A stretch of 48,051 bases of DNA from CAVQBP01 sp964448105 (GTDB lineage Bacteria; Bacteroidota; Ignavibacteria; Ignavibacteriales; Ignavibacteriaceae): the NCBI GenBank assembly GCA_964448105.1, contig CAYUVK010000030.1, forward strand, positions 1 to 48,051. The letters run 5' to 3'. Shown here piece by piece: positions 17,068 through 26,584 of this stretch (position 1 is the stretch's first letter; each line of letters opens with the position of its first letter). The position numbers and the translations under genes are program-made. Below the pieces are notes generated by a model. It was given only the letters and a program-made list of their open reading frames with translations, did no database searches and was not told the DNA's origin.

Positions 17068-17439
17068 ATGGAAAAACATTTTAATTATGTTACAAAACTA
17101 GATGTTAAATTTAATCACCTGGAGAAGATTGATATTCCGGTGATGGTAAGCAGTTGTAAGGACAAATGGTTCAACCAGACTTTAACTCAAGTTAATGATA
17201 GTATAGTAAGGCTTGGAATTGTTAAAGGTGAATATCATTGGCACAAGCATGATAATGACGATGAGTTTTTCTTTGTTCTTAAGGGACAATTGTTAATAGA
17301 TCTTGAAGAAAAAACTATTGAGCTTAATCCGCAGCAGGGAATCACAATACCCAAAGGTGTAAAACACCGCACAAGAGCACCAAAAAAAACAGTCATGTTA
17401 ATGATTGAAACAAAAACAGTGCAACCAACAGGTGATTAA
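17068..17439 (+). CDS. cupin domain protein
   Basis: The 123-residue protein is a single cupin beta-barrel. The first metal motif is HWHKHDNDDE with His59, His61 and Glu66, and the second contributes His100 in GVKHRTRAP, so a divalent metal site is complete. Single-domain cupins range from dioxygenases to isomerases and ligand sensors; the ending (VKHRTRAPKKTVMLMIE) matches mannose-6-phosphate-isomerase-like small cupins. GAGGGA at 17058-17063 precedes ATG 17068. The following transporter gene overlaps its 3' end, suggesting coupled expression. Confidence 0.9.
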   Translation: MEKHFNYVTKLDVKFNHLEKIDIPVMVSSCKDKWFNQTLTQVNDSIVRLGIVKGEYHWHKHDNDDEFFFVLKGQLLIDLEEKTIELNPQQGITIPKGVKHRTRAPKKTVMLMIETKTVQPTGD

Positions 17440-18376
17440 ATATCGGGAGAGTCTGAATATCAATAACCGGGTTATACCAATTTTACAAGCGTTGCTTGTA
17501 ACATTCTTATGGTCTACTTCATTTATAATTATTAAATGGGGACTTGTTGAAATTGGCCCGATAAATTATGCTGGTTTACGTTATTTTATAGCTTTCCTTT
17601 GCTTCGTGCCGTTTATTTTTAAAAAAAAATATATTGTTGAAATAAAGCAGTTAAAGTCTTATCAAATTAAAAAATTAATTCTTTTAGGATTAATATTTTA
17701 TACTATTACCCAGGGCGCTCAATTCCTCGGTTTATCGATGCTTTCATCAGTTACAGTAAGTTTAATGCTGAACTTTACTCCGTTAGTTGTTGCAGTGATG
17801 GGAATGTTTTTAATTAATGAAAAGCTTTCGGCACTTCAATGGATTGGTTCGATTATTTTTATTATGGGAATTTTAACCTACTTTCTTCCTATTTCGTTAG
17901 CCGGGAATAAGGGAATCGGATTAGTAATTATGTTCGTGGGAGTTTTAGCTAATGCAGGTGCTGCGGTGATCGGGCGGGAAATAAATCGAGGCGGCAGCAT
18001 TAGTCCTTTGGTTGTAACCTTTGTTAGTATGGGTGCGGGTGCAATATTATTAATGATTTCAGGATTTGTGTTTGAAGGTTTTCCAACTATTAATATGAAA
18101 ACAGGAATTTATTTACTCTGGCTTGCTGTTATAAATACAGCATTTGCATTTACCCTTTGGAATCTAACCCTGCGTTCTCTTACTGCCGTTGAATCTAGTA
18201 TTATTAATGGGACAATGCTAATTCAAATTGCAATACTTGCCTATTATTTTTTAGGCGAAGAGATTTCATTTCAAAAAGGAATCGCAATGATTATAGCTGC
18301 AGCCGGTGTTGTACTTGTTCAGATGAAAAGAAGAAGGATACTAAAAAAGCACCGTAAAAATAAATTACTTTCTTGA
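17405..18376 (+). CDS. EamA (DMT superfamily) transporter
   Basis: The 323-residue integral membrane protein has about ten hydrophobic segments arranged as two EamA repeats (about 26-160 and 172-310). Each begins with typical text (TFLWSTSFIIIKWGL; LVIMFVGVLANAGAAVIGRE) and the second contains AFTLWNLTLRSLTAVESS. These carriers export or import small metabolites across the inner membrane; the substrate is unknown. The start is uncertain: ATG 17405 overlaps the cupin gene by 35 nt, while GTG 17432 or CTG 17453 (just after GGGAG) would shorten the pre-membrane part. The C-terminus is a basic cytoplasmic tail. Confidence 0.9.
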   Translation: MKQKQCNQQVIKYRESLNINNRVIPILQALLVTFLWSTSFIIIKWGLVEIGPINYAGLRYFIAFLCFVPFIFKKKYIVEIKQLKSYQIKKLILLGLIFYTITQGAQFLGLSMLSSVTVSLMLNFTPLVVAVMGMFLINEKLSALQWIGSIIFIMGILTYFLPISLAGNKGIGLVIMFVGVLANAGAAVIGREINRGGSISPLVVTFVSMGAGAILLMISGFVFEGFPTINMKTGIYLLWLAVINTAFAFTLWNLTLRSLTAVESSIINGTMLIQIAILAYYFLGEEISFQKGIAMIIAAAGVVLVQMKRRRILKKHRKNKLLS

Positions 18377-18490
18377 TAAAATGTTCCTTATAGGATAAAT
18401 TTGTCTTAAGTAAAACTTTTTCTACCGGTTATTTTTTATTCTTCGTAATCAATCATCTTATTTTATTAAACATTCTAATGTAAAATTTTC

Positions 18491-18919
18491 ATGGGAAAAG
18501 AACGAATCGTAGCATTTAGTGACGGTGTTGTTGCTATAATTATAACAATTATGGTTCTTGAGTTAAAGATACCGCATGGAGATAAATTAACAGACTTAAA
18601 AGATCTTATTCTTGTGTTTTTAAGTTATTTCCTTAGTTTTACCAATATAGGTCTTTATTGGAACAATCACCATCATTTATTATACGCAGTTAACAGGGTT
18701 AACGGTACAATACTTGCTAAAGCTTATGGAAAAAATTGAAAAGGGAAAATATCTATAGGTATTTATGCTGCAGCAATTTTGCTTACATTTGTAAATCGCC
18801 GGATTGGTTTTAGCCTTTATGTATTTGTAGCTTTAATGTGGTTTATCCCGGATCACCGAATTGAAAGAGTACTTATAGAATATGAAAATAAAGAAAAAGA
18901 TTTTCATAAAAATAGTTGA
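18491..18919 (+). pseudogene. broken TMEM175-type potassium channel gene (DUF1211)
   Basis: The N-terminus ERIVAFSDGVVAIIITIMVL is the TMEM175 signature with the RxxxFSD motif. The reading then runs to NRVNGTIL and jumps straight to AKAYGKN, a joint that normally belongs much farther on: about 70-80 residues with two membrane segments are missing in frame. A TGA follows at 18737-18739 (probably from TGG), and the same frame continues with KGKISIGIYAAAILLTF and WFIPDHRIERVL, the normal end of the family, to TGA 18917. Deletion plus nonsense means no working channel. The 82-residue N-terminal piece could still be translated. Confidence 0.75.
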
Positions 18920-19015
18920 AAGAGTATACCGGTATAAGGTGTATGGTATTAAGTTGTCTATGATATCTTACAGCATTATATCGCTATACCTTACCCTAAG
19001 GAACAGGAGAATGAA

Positions 19016-19471
19016 ATGAGTATTAAAGCAAAATATGTTCATACAAATCTAATAGCAGAAGATTGGAAAAAATTGGCCGGATTTTATGTAGAGGTTTTCG
19101 GCTGCAAAACTGTTCCTCCGGAAAGAGATTTTAAAGGAAAAAGCATTGAAGCCGGTACAGGTATTTTAGATGTTCATCTTCAAGGAGTACATTTAAGACT
19201 GCCCGGTTTTCAGGGAAACGGACCTACACTTGAAATTTTTAGTTATTCGCCTCAAGAAGATAGACAAAAAACGATAATTAATAAACCGGGCTACGGTCAT
19301 ATTGCTTTCCAGGTTGATGATGTTTTTAAAACAAAGGAGATTGTTCTACAAAACGGAGGCAGGGAAGTTGGGGAAATAGTTACATTGCAGGTTAGTCCTA
19401 ATTCCAAAGTAACCTGGTGTTATGTTACTGATCCGGAAGGTAATGTAATTGAACTTCAGAACTGGTCTTAA
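19016..19471 (+). CDS. VOC (glyoxalase/bleomycin resistance) family protein
   Basis: The 151-residue protein has two beta-alpha-beta-beta-beta modules of the vicinal oxygen chelate fold. The four expected metal ligands are in register: His9 (KYVHTNL), Glu73 (TLEIFSY), His95 (GHIAFQV) and Glu146 (NVIELQ). Members include lactoylglutathione lyase-like enzymes, dioxygenases and resistance proteins; the substrate is unknown. A strong Shine-Dalgarno ACAGGAGA at 19003-19010 fixes ATG 19016. The next gene, an acetyltransferase, starts 30 nt later on the same strand. Confidence 0.9.
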   Translation: MSIKAKYVHTNLIAEDWKKLAGFYVEVFGCKTVPPERDFKGKSIEAGTGILDVHLQGVHLRLPGFQGNGPTLEIFSYSPQEDRQKTIINKPGYGHIAFQVDDVFKTKEIVLQNGGREVGEIVTLQVSPNSKVTWCYVTDPEGNVIELQNWS

Positions 19472-19501
19472 CAAATTTATTTTAGACTTTTTCATAAAAC
19501 A

Positions 19502-20071
19502 ATGTTTTCAATTGAAACTAAAAGGCTGAAGCTTAGAGAATTAAATGAGAACGATGAAAAATTTCTATATACTATTTTGTCCGATGAGGAAACAATGCAA
19601 TATTACCCGGCACCTTATGATATTGACGGAGTTCAAAAAAGTATTATAAGATCAAAAGACAGTTACCTAAATAATAACTTCGGTTTATGGGGAATCATCC
19701 TTAAAGATCAAAATAAATTTATTGGACAATGCGGGATTACCCTTCAAGATATTGATGAAACCGTTGTGCCGGAAATCGGTTATCATGTAAATAAAGAATA
19801 TTGGAATCAAGGTTTTGCTACCGAAGCTTCAGTCGCAAGCCTAAAATATGGTTTTGAAGAGCTTCAACTGAATGAAATTTATATTCATACTTATGTTAAA
19901 AATATCCCCTCGCAACGAGTTGCAGAAAAATTGAGTATGAAAAGAATCAAAGAGTTTGAAAAATATATAAAGGATTATAATATCTATATGCGCCATGTTG
20001 TATATTCAATGAATATTGAACATTACAGGGAAATAAAAACTGTATTTGCCAACTATTTAATTGCCTTCTGA
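19502..20071 (+). CDS. GNAT acetyltransferase, RimJ/RimL-type
   Basis: The 189-residue protein has the GNAT layout: IETKRLKLRELNENDE at the N-terminus, GQCGITLQDI in the central strands, and the acetyl-CoA loop region NKEYWNQGFATEASVASLKYGF (in pieces), followed by YVKNIPSQRVAEKLSMKRI. It transfers an acetyl group from acetyl-CoA to an amine, in this subfamily often a protein N-terminus or an antibiotic. The last 20 residues are longer than usual and unlike the family. ATG 19502 has no clear Shine-Dalgarno and is probably read with the VOC gene. Confidence 0.88.
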   Translation: MFSIETKRLKLRELNENDEKFLYTILSDEETMQYYPAPYDIDGVQKSIIRSKDSYLNNNFGLWGIILKDQNKFIGQCGITLQDIDETVVPEIGYHVNKEYWNQGFATEASVASLKYGFEELQLNEIYIHTYVKNIPSQRVAEKLSMKRIKEFEKYIKDYNIYMRHVVYSMNIEHYREIKTVFANYLIAF

Positions 20072-20175
20072 AATAAACAAATAAATTTATAACACAGAGT
20101 ACAAAAAAGTTATATACAACTTATTATATTTTGTAATATTTAAACAATAGATTTAAAACTTATGGAGAAATAGTT

Positions 20176-21168
20176 ATGGAATATAGAAAACTCGGGAAAA
20201 CAAATGCGCAGGTATCGGCGTTAGGACTAGGATGTATGGGTATGTCTGCTTTTTATGCAAGGGAATCAAGTGAAGCAGAAAGTATAGCAACAATTAAACG
20301 GGCAATAGAGCTTGGAGTTAATCTCTTAGATACGGGTGATTATTACGGCATGGGTCATAATGAAGAACTTATCCGGGAAGCAATAAAGGATATTCCTAGA
20401 AAGAAAGTTTTTATTTCAGTAAAATTTGGAGGACTTCGTAACCATGATGGTAATTTTATTGGTGTAGATAATCGTCCGGTTGCAATTCGCAATTTTTTAT
20501 CTTATAGTCTTCAGAGACTTCGCGTTAATTATATAGATTTATATTATCCAGGTCGTGTAGATCCGAATGTTCCAATCGAAGATACTGTTGGTACTTTGGG
20601 AGAAATTGTTAAGGAAGGGAAGATTCGCTATGCCGGTTTATCGGAAGCAGGAGTTGAAACATTAAAACGTGCTCACGCTGTTTATCCAATTGCAATGCTG
20701 CAGACAGAGTACAGCCTTTGGACAAGAGATCCTGAGAAAGATGTTTTGCCTGTCTGCCGGGAATTAGGGATTGGTCTGGTTGCTTACTCACCTCTTGGCC
20801 GTGGATTTTTAACCGGAGCTTTGCGGAAGCCGGAGGATATTCCTGTAAATGATTTTAGACGAAACCTGCCCAGGTTTAAAGGTGAAAATTTTGAACGGAA
20901 TTTGCAACTCGTTGAAAAAGTAAAAAGTATGGCAGCGGAAAAGAATTGTACACCCGCTCAACTTGCACTTGCATGGCTTTTAGCTCAAGGAGATGATATA
21001 ATACCTATACCGGGAACTAAAAAGCGTTCAAGACTTGAAGAAAATTTGGAAGCACTCAAAATTAGATTGAGTGAGGATGATTTAAAATATATTTATGAAA
21101 TTGCTCCGATTGGAGTTGCTGCCGGAACACGTTATCCGGAAACAGTTATGCATACTGTGAATAGATGA
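20176..21168 (+). CDS. aldo/keto reductase lacking the usual catalytic His
   Basis: The 330-residue TIM barrel has the aldo/keto reductase signature with Asp52 and Tyr57 (LLDTGDYYG) and Lys83 (ISVKFGG). The fourth tetrad member, His in the common YYQHRVDP, is replaced: the sequence reads YYPGRVDP with Gly126. A subgroup of bacterial members has PAR(L/V)DP at this place, so the change may be subfamily-wide. The NADPH-binding end is intact (IIPIPGTKKRSRLEEN). TGGAGAAA (20163-20170) precedes ATG 20176. It stands alone and is convergent with the sugar dehydrogenase gene. Confidence 0.9.
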   Translation: MEYRKLGKTNAQVSALGLGCMGMSAFYARESSEAESIATIKRAIELGVNLLDTGDYYGMGHNEELIREAIKDIPRKKVFISVKFGGLRNHDGNFIGVDNRPVAIRNFLSYSLQRLRVNYIDLYYPGRVDPNVPIEDTVGTLGEIVKEGKIRYAGLSEAGVETLKRAHAVYPIAMLQTEYSLWTRDPEKDVLPVCRELGIGLVAYSPLGRGFLTGALRKPEDIPVNDFRRNLPRFKGENFERNLQLVEKVKSMAAEKNCTPAQLALAWLLAQGDDIIPIPGTKKRSRLEENLEALKIRLSEDDLKYIYEIAPIGVAAGTRYPETVMHTVNR

Positions 21169-21242
21169 ACCTAAAGGAAGAATGCACCTAATGAAATTTC
21201 AATTAGAAAAGATGAAGATATAAAAACAGGCAACAAATTAAA

Positions 21243-22700
21243 CTATTTTAAATAAACCATCTTAATAGTTTTACTATATTCGTTACCTGAAATTGATTTT
21301 ACCGAAAATTTTGCATAATAAACACCGGAGCTATTATTCCCGGCATTCCACTCCAGTTCGTAATTACCTGCCGGTTTTATTCTATCTTCTAAAATTTCTA
21401 TAATATTACCCAGAATTCCAATAATTTCAACTTTTATTCTGCTTTCGTCTGGTAGGATATAAGTAATTTTCGTAGATGGATTAAAAGGATTAGGATAATT
21501 CTGAAAAAGTTCAAAATTTTCTGGTTTATAATTTAAATTTTTAATCCCTGTTGCAGTTGGTTTAAACTTGTATATGTTCCCATCAAAATTACATAAATAT
21601 AGCTCATTCTTTTGATCTACGCCAAATGCAGTTATTCTTCCCGGGGCTTTCAAAAGAAATTTATTTTCAATAGATGTTCCGTTTGCATCCAATGCCCAAA
21701 TATTTGAAGTACAATAATCTGCATATATATATTTGCCTATTAATTCAGGAACTGAATTGCCTCTGTAAACAAATCCTCCAGTGATCGAACAATTACCTGA
21801 ACTATGATCATATTCCCAGATAGGCAGAGTCAATCCTGAAGTATCGCAGTCTGATGGGGGATTATAGCAGTGTTTTCCTTCCATGATTCTCCAGCCGTAA
21901 TTTTTTCCATTCTGAATTGTATCGATTTCCTCCCATTGATTTTGACCAACATCAGCACACCACAGTTTATTAGTTGTAAAATCAAAACTAAATCGCCACG
22001 GATTTCTTAAACCATAAGCAAAAATTTCTTCTTTATAACCAGATATATTGCCGGCAAATGGATTTGATGAAGGGATAGAGTAATTCAGATTACCGTTTGC
22101 AGAATTGACATCAATACGAAGAATTTTTCCAAGGAAAGTTTGTAAATTTTGTCCGTTGTTATAAGGATCGCCGCCCGACCCTCCGTCTCCAAATGAAATA
22201 TATAAATATCCGTCCGATCCAAAAACTACTCTCCCGCCGTTATGATTGTTAAACGGCTGCTCCTGCGTTAATAAAATTAATTCGCTGTTTTCATCTGCCG
22301 AATCAGGATTGGAATTGCTGACTTTATATCTTGCAACAACCGTATGTAAAGTTGTAGAGGGAGAGGTGTAATCGATATAAAAATAACCATTTTGTATATA
22401 ATTAGGATGAAATGCCAAACCAAGCAATCCCGTTTCACCGCCGCTGGTAATTCTATCTCTTATATCAAGAAATACTTTTTCGGAAGATACATCTTGATTG
22501 TTCGAAAATACTTTTATTATACCCTGCTGTTCAACTACAAAAAGTCTGTTTGTTCCGTCACCCGAGTTTTGCAAATCTACCGGGTTTGAAAATGATAAAT
22601 TTGGAAAAGCTTTTACAACTTCATATTGTGCAAAGTTTTTACTTATACAGGAAAGAAAAAATATAAATAAAAAAGTTAGCCTGCCATTTTTAATTATCAT
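21243..22700 (-). CDS. secreted PQQ-type sugar dehydrogenase (GSDH/sorbosone fold) with type IX sorting tail
   Basis: The 485-residue protein has a signal peptide (1-25, ending NFAQ), a six-bladed beta-propeller typical of soluble glucose/sorbosone dehydrogenases (about 26-385) with GTNRLFVVEQQG, GLLGLAFHPNY, NNHNGGRVVFGSDGYLY and YGLRNPWRFSFD, and a type IX secretion tail (396-485) with YPNPFNPSTKITY and a final KTIKMVYLK. It is thus exported and released or attached at the cell surface. Cofactor binding (PQQ) is likely from family and not proven. Its ATG (22698-22700) overlaps the TGA of the GH13 gene (22697-22699), so the two are translationally coupled. Confidence 0.92.
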   Translation of the reverse strand: MIIKNGRLTFLFIFFLSCISKNFAQYEVVKAFPNLSFSNPVDLQNSGDGTNRLFVVEQQGIIKVFSNNQDVSSEKVFLDIRDRITSGGETGLLGLAFHPNYIQNGYFYIDYTSPSTTLHTVVARYKVSNSNPDSADENSELILLTQEQPFNNHNGGRVVFGSDGYLYISFGDGGSGGDPYNNGQNLQTFLGKILRIDVNSANGNLNYSIPSSNPFAGNISGYKEEIFAYGLRNPWRFSFDFTTNKLWCADVGQNQWEEIDTIQNGKNYGWRIMEGKHCYNPPSDCDTSGLTLPIWEYDHSSGNCSITGGFVYRGNSVPELIGKYIYADYCTSNIWALDANGTSIENKFLLKAPGRITAFGVDQKNELYLCNFDGNIYKFKPTATGIKNLNYKPENFELFQNYPNPFNPSTKITYILPDESRIKVEIIGILGNIIEILEDRIKPAGNYELEWNAGNNSSGVYYAKFSVKSISGNEYSKTIKMVYLK

Positions 22701-25700
22701 TTATTTTTACTTTTAGTTGTTCTGCGGGTTCCGGTTTTTAGTGAAGTTTTTTTTGCAGGTACTTTTTTAAGCTCTGAACTAACAATTTTAATAAATTTAT
22801 CGACCTCATAACCTGATTTTTCCGAGGCATTTTTTAAATTTTCAAAAAATTCAAAAGATTTTTTGAATTCCTTCTTGAATCCGGTTATAAATGCAGTCGC
22901 AGAAGCAGTTTCGGCAGTTTTATTTGTACTGGCTTTCTTTCCTTTTGTTTGATTGTATTTTAAATAATTCAAACTATTTAAAGTAAAGATCCAGCCTAAT
23001 AACTGCTCCATTCTTTCTTTACTAAAATATCTTATTCCCTCAAATTCATTTACATTTAAATAATTGGCGGTTATACCGTTAAAAAGTTGATTCAGAAGTT
23101 CTTCTTCAACGGATGCAGAATTTGAGCCATTCGAGGTATTTCCCGAATTATTTTGGAGATTAAACTTATTCCCTTCGGAAGAAAATAATTTAATTAAAGA
23201 TAATTGCTCGTAAATTTTCTCTGAATTATGGTGCAGGGAAAGCAGAATTTCATCAACAGGTTTGTTTAACCTAAGCTCATCAAATGTATTATTCTCACTT
23301 TTTAAATTTGATATTGTATTGTTCAAAACAATCATCGGGAAAAATATTTCACGGTTTTCATTTGAATCCTTTTCTCTAAAAAAAACCGTATATAACAGTG
23401 CATCTTTAAACCATTTATCCGCAGTTTTTTTATTTGATTCCTTTGTTACAATTAAAGAAAAATTCCGGCAGGCTTTCATATCTTCTTTCAAACCTTTGAC
23501 AATATTATCTTTATCAAGAGGCTGATGCTTGAAATCTTCAATACTGCTTAAAAAATTATTTAGTTCATTATTTATACGATCAGGTATTTTTTCCTTGCCG
23601 TCTCCCTCTTCCATTGTGAAACAATAACTTTTAGATTCTTCAATCAGGGAAGGTTCATTCAATTCTTTAAAAGAGCTGTGAACCGGGGCAAGGTTAAGTT
23701 CTATAAAAGATTGTTCAATTGAATAAACTCCGTTGCTTCCCAGCATTCTTCTTAAACGTTCATAATCTCCGTTTGAATCATAAAATTCTTTAAAATCAAG
23801 AAGGACTCTATATTCATATCCTTGAATTGCGAAATACATACCAAAATCATGTATATCTTTACCATTAATAAGATATTCAAGTTTTGTTTTATGATCTCTA
23901 TAAGAATAAAAAAACTTATGATCGTATTTTATATTTAAAGCTTCGGCTAACTTTTTAGAATACATGTGCCCGTTATTTATTTTATTGACCGAATAATTAA
24001 TAGTTCCGCTGCATTCATAATATGAATTGTTATAAACAACCAGAGCTCTCTCGCCATCAGACTTATTTGAAAAGGCGAAAACATTCTCATTTATGTTTCC
24101 GAAATTGTCAATAAAATCATATAATTCGAAATTATGAACCTGGCTGAATAAATATCTTTGACTCATGAGCGGGAAAATTTCATATTCATGCCGGCTTACC
24201 AAATTATCATCAATAAATTCATCATAATAAGCACGTTTGTATTCCATTCCATATTTTTCGGAAAAGCCTTCAAGCTGTCCGTGTGCAAACATTGGTAACC
24301 CTGGCAGTGTAACCATGAGCATAGCTATACCAAAATATTTATCTCCTTTACCGAATTGGTTGACGGCAGTCTCTTCATCCGGGTTACTCATAAAGTTTAC
24401 ATACCGCTTCAATATTTCCGGATTAAACTCTAGAGTATTTCTTATTAATTCCCTGTATTTATTATTTTCTTCTTTCATCAGCATATGCATAAAAGCGCTA
24501 TTATAAACACGGTGCATACCGAGTGTTCTTACAAAATAACCTTCCATCAGCCAGAAAGCTTCGGCAAGCAATAAGGTATTCGGCATTTCTTTATTAATTC
24601 TATCAACAACTTCTCTCCAGAATTCAACCGGCATTGCTTCATCAAAAGCGACACGAGTCATTGAATAATCGGAACGTGAAGGTATAGCCCCGCCTGTGCC
24701 CGGCTGAGGAAACCATAATCGCTGATAATGTTTTTTTGCCAATGTCATGGCCGCATCAAAACGAATTATCGGAGTTTTCTGGGCAACATGCATTATTGTC
24801 TGAATGAGAGATTCTCTAACTTCCGGATCAAGCAGATTAAGCTGTGCTGTATCGTTCCACGGCATATGTGTCCCGTCATTCCCGTGATAAATATATATTG
24901 TATCACCTGTATAAGAATCTCTTCTTTGAAAAACTACTGCAGCATCTTCCCTTGAGTAATATTTATCTTCAATACGTACTTCAACTCTTTGATCATCGGA
25001 TAAATTTGGGCCGTAAAAAGTGTATCCAGGATATGGAGGATAATTTGTTTGAATAAAGTAGTTCGGTTTCTCAACAACCCACTTGGAATAAATACCGGTA
25101 TGGTTTGGAACCATATCACTTGCCATTCTTATTCCACGCTGCCAGGCTCGATCTTTTAAATTTTGAAATGCTTCCTCGCCCCCGAGATCGTGGGCAATAA
25201 TATAATCATATAATGAATAAGCTGAGGCAACAGCATCATGATTTCCAGTATAATTTTTTATTTTTCTTGAAGCGCTGCTTCTTTCCCATATCCCGATTAA
25301 CCACAAAGCAGTAAAATTCCACGTGGCTAAATTATCAAGCTCTTCATTGGGAACTTGATCCAATCTTGTTATAGCTCTTTGATATTTTTTTGAAAGCTGA
25401 TCCAGCCAAACAAATGCATTTTTTGCGATCATCACTACTTTAGGCATCCACTCAGTATCTGCAGTAAACCTTTCTATTTCCGAAGAGTAGAATCTTCTTT
25501 CATCTTCACTTAAGTCTTCACCGAGAGCTAATTTATTTCTAATTCTCTGTAAGTATTCGGCATCATATTTATAAACAGGTACAGGGGGAGTACCTTTACC
25601 CCCTCCAAATTGGAGGAATAATTTCCAATCTTCTTTAATTAAGTCTTTGCTTTTTAATATTCTATCATAGAATTTATCATAAATATATACACCCCATTTT

Positions 25701-26398
25701 TCTAAAATATAGTCTAACTGCCCTTCAATATTATAAGGGCTTGCAACAATCGGTTTTCGTAGAAATTGAAAAAGAGGAAGATTCTCGGAACCGAAAGATT
25801 TTTCCGTTATAAAAAACTGTTCTGCTATATCGAGAGCATCAATATATTTTGATTTCTTCGAGAGCATTTTATCTGAATATAATTCTTCCAGGCTTATGGT
25901 TGCCGGATTGCTATTTTCCAGCTGCAGAATAATTAATTCTTCAAGGATTATTTCTTTATTTGATTTCCCTTCGGTTATATCATTTATATAATTTTCCGCA
26001 GTAGTTTTTCCTTTATAGACTTCTAAAGGAGGAAATTCATTTAGATACTCCAGAAGTACTTTATTAATTTCTTTATCTTCTATGTGGGAAAGCAGATATT
26101 TTATACTCCGATCCAGGACGCCTGGATTTTCCACATCTTCATAAATTCTAATTAAATAATGAAAGATTTCATGTAAAAGTCCTAAAGCATTTAAATGACC
26201 GGATGTTACAAACTCGGCTGAATCTCCTTCAGATTTTCTTTTAGCATTTATTTTTTCCGATAAAGTTCTTGCCTGACGGAAATCTGCGATAATTAAATCT
26301 CCATTAATTGAAAAGAGAGATTTATCAAAATCATATTTTATTCGCGCAGCTTTCGAAACATGAAAATTATATATAACATTTTTGGACTTAAAATTCAT
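22697..26398 (-). CDS. very large cytoplasmic GH13 alpha-amylase-family protein with N-terminal HExxH
   Basis: The 1233-residue protein has no signal peptide. The GH13 barrel lies at about 355-760: region I DMVPNH (428-433), region II IIRFDAA with nucleophile Asp548, region III LLLAEAF with acid/base Glu613, and region IV SNPDEE with Asp674. The His that normally precedes this last Asp is Pro673. A long N-terminal part (1-340) is not amylase-like and contains LLHEIFHYLI with HExxH at 76-80. The C-terminal 450 residues are unrecognised and end in a basic KKTSLKTGTRRTTKSKNK tail. Expected activity is on internal alpha-glucans. It overlaps the dehydrogenase gene by 4 nt. Confidence 0.88.
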   Translation of the reverse strand: MNFKSKNVIYNFHVSKAARIKYDFDKSLFSINGDLIIADFRQARTLSEKINAKRKSEGDSAEFVTSGHLNALGLLHEIFHYLIRIYEDVENPGVLDRSIKYLLSHIEDKEINKVLLEYLNEFPPLEVYKGKTTAENYINDITEGKSNKEIILEELIILQLENSNPATISLEELYSDKMLSKKSKYIDALDIAEQFFITEKSFGSENLPLFQFLRKPIVASPYNIEGQLDYILEKWGVYIYDKFYDRILKSKDLIKEDWKLFLQFGGGKGTPPVPVYKYDAEYLQRIRNKLALGEDLSEDERRFYSSEIERFTADTEWMPKVVMIAKNAFVWLDQLSKKYQRAITRLDQVPNEELDNLATWNFTALWLIGIWERSSASRKIKNYTGNHDAVASAYSLYDYIIAHDLGGEEAFQNLKDRAWQRGIRMASDMVPNHTGIYSKWVVEKPNYFIQTNYPPYPGYTFYGPNLSDDQRVEVRIEDKYYSREDAAVVFQRRDSYTGDTIYIYHGNDGTHMPWNDTAQLNLLDPEVRESLIQTIMHVAQKTPIIRFDAAMTLAKKHYQRLWFPQPGTGGAIPSRSDYSMTRVAFDEAMPVEFWREVVDRINKEMPNTLLLAEAFWLMEGYFVRTLGMHRVYNSAFMHMLMKEENNKYRELIRNTLEFNPEILKRYVNFMSNPDEETAVNQFGKGDKYFGIAMLMVTLPGLPMFAHGQLEGFSEKYGMEYKRAYYDEFIDDNLVSRHEYEIFPLMSQRYLFSQVHNFELYDFIDNFGNINENVFAFSNKSDGERALVVYNNSYYECSGTINYSVNKINNGHMYSKKLAEALNIKYDHKFFYSYRDHKTKLEYLINGKDIHDFGMYFAIQGYEYRVLLDFKEFYDSNGDYERLRRMLGSNGVYSIEQSFIELNLAPVHSSFKELNEPSLIEESKSYCFTMEEGDGKEKIPDRINNELNNFLSSIEDFKHQPLDKDNIVKGLKEDMKACRNFSLIVTKESNKKTADKWFKDALLYTVFFREKDSNENREIFFPMIVLNNTISNLKSENNTFDELRLNKPVDEILLSLHHNSEKIYEQLSLIKLFSSEGNKFNLQNNSGNTSNGSNSASVEEELLNQLFNGITANYLNVNEFEGIRYFSKERMEQLLGWIFTLNSLNYLKYNQTKGKKASTNKTAETASATAFITGFKKEFKKSFEFFENLKNASEKSGYEVDKFIKIVSSELKKVPAKKTSLKTGTRRTTKSKNK
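25577..25616. repeat. tandem palindromes inside the GH13 gene
   Basis: AGGTAC (25577-25582) pairs with GTACCT (25590-25595), AGGGGG (25583-25588) can pair with CCCCCT (25599-25604), and CCTCCAA (25602-25608) with TTGGAGG (25610-25616). On the minus strand it encodes the Gly/Pro-rich QFGGGKGTPPVPVY (about 263-276). It resembles the intergenic CCCCTCC...GGAG element at 27409. Confidence 0.5.
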
Positions 26399-26584
26399 TT
26401 ATACCCTCTTAAATTTCACATTCATTAACTATCCTTACGAGATAATATAATAAATCTTTTATGAAAATTTGTGGAATAATTAACAGATTTACAAAAAATT
26501 AAAGTGCAAGAGCAAATTCAAATGATTAATAAATATTACAGTAAATATTGTCATTTATTATTGAATTATAGGAATGAACAATGA

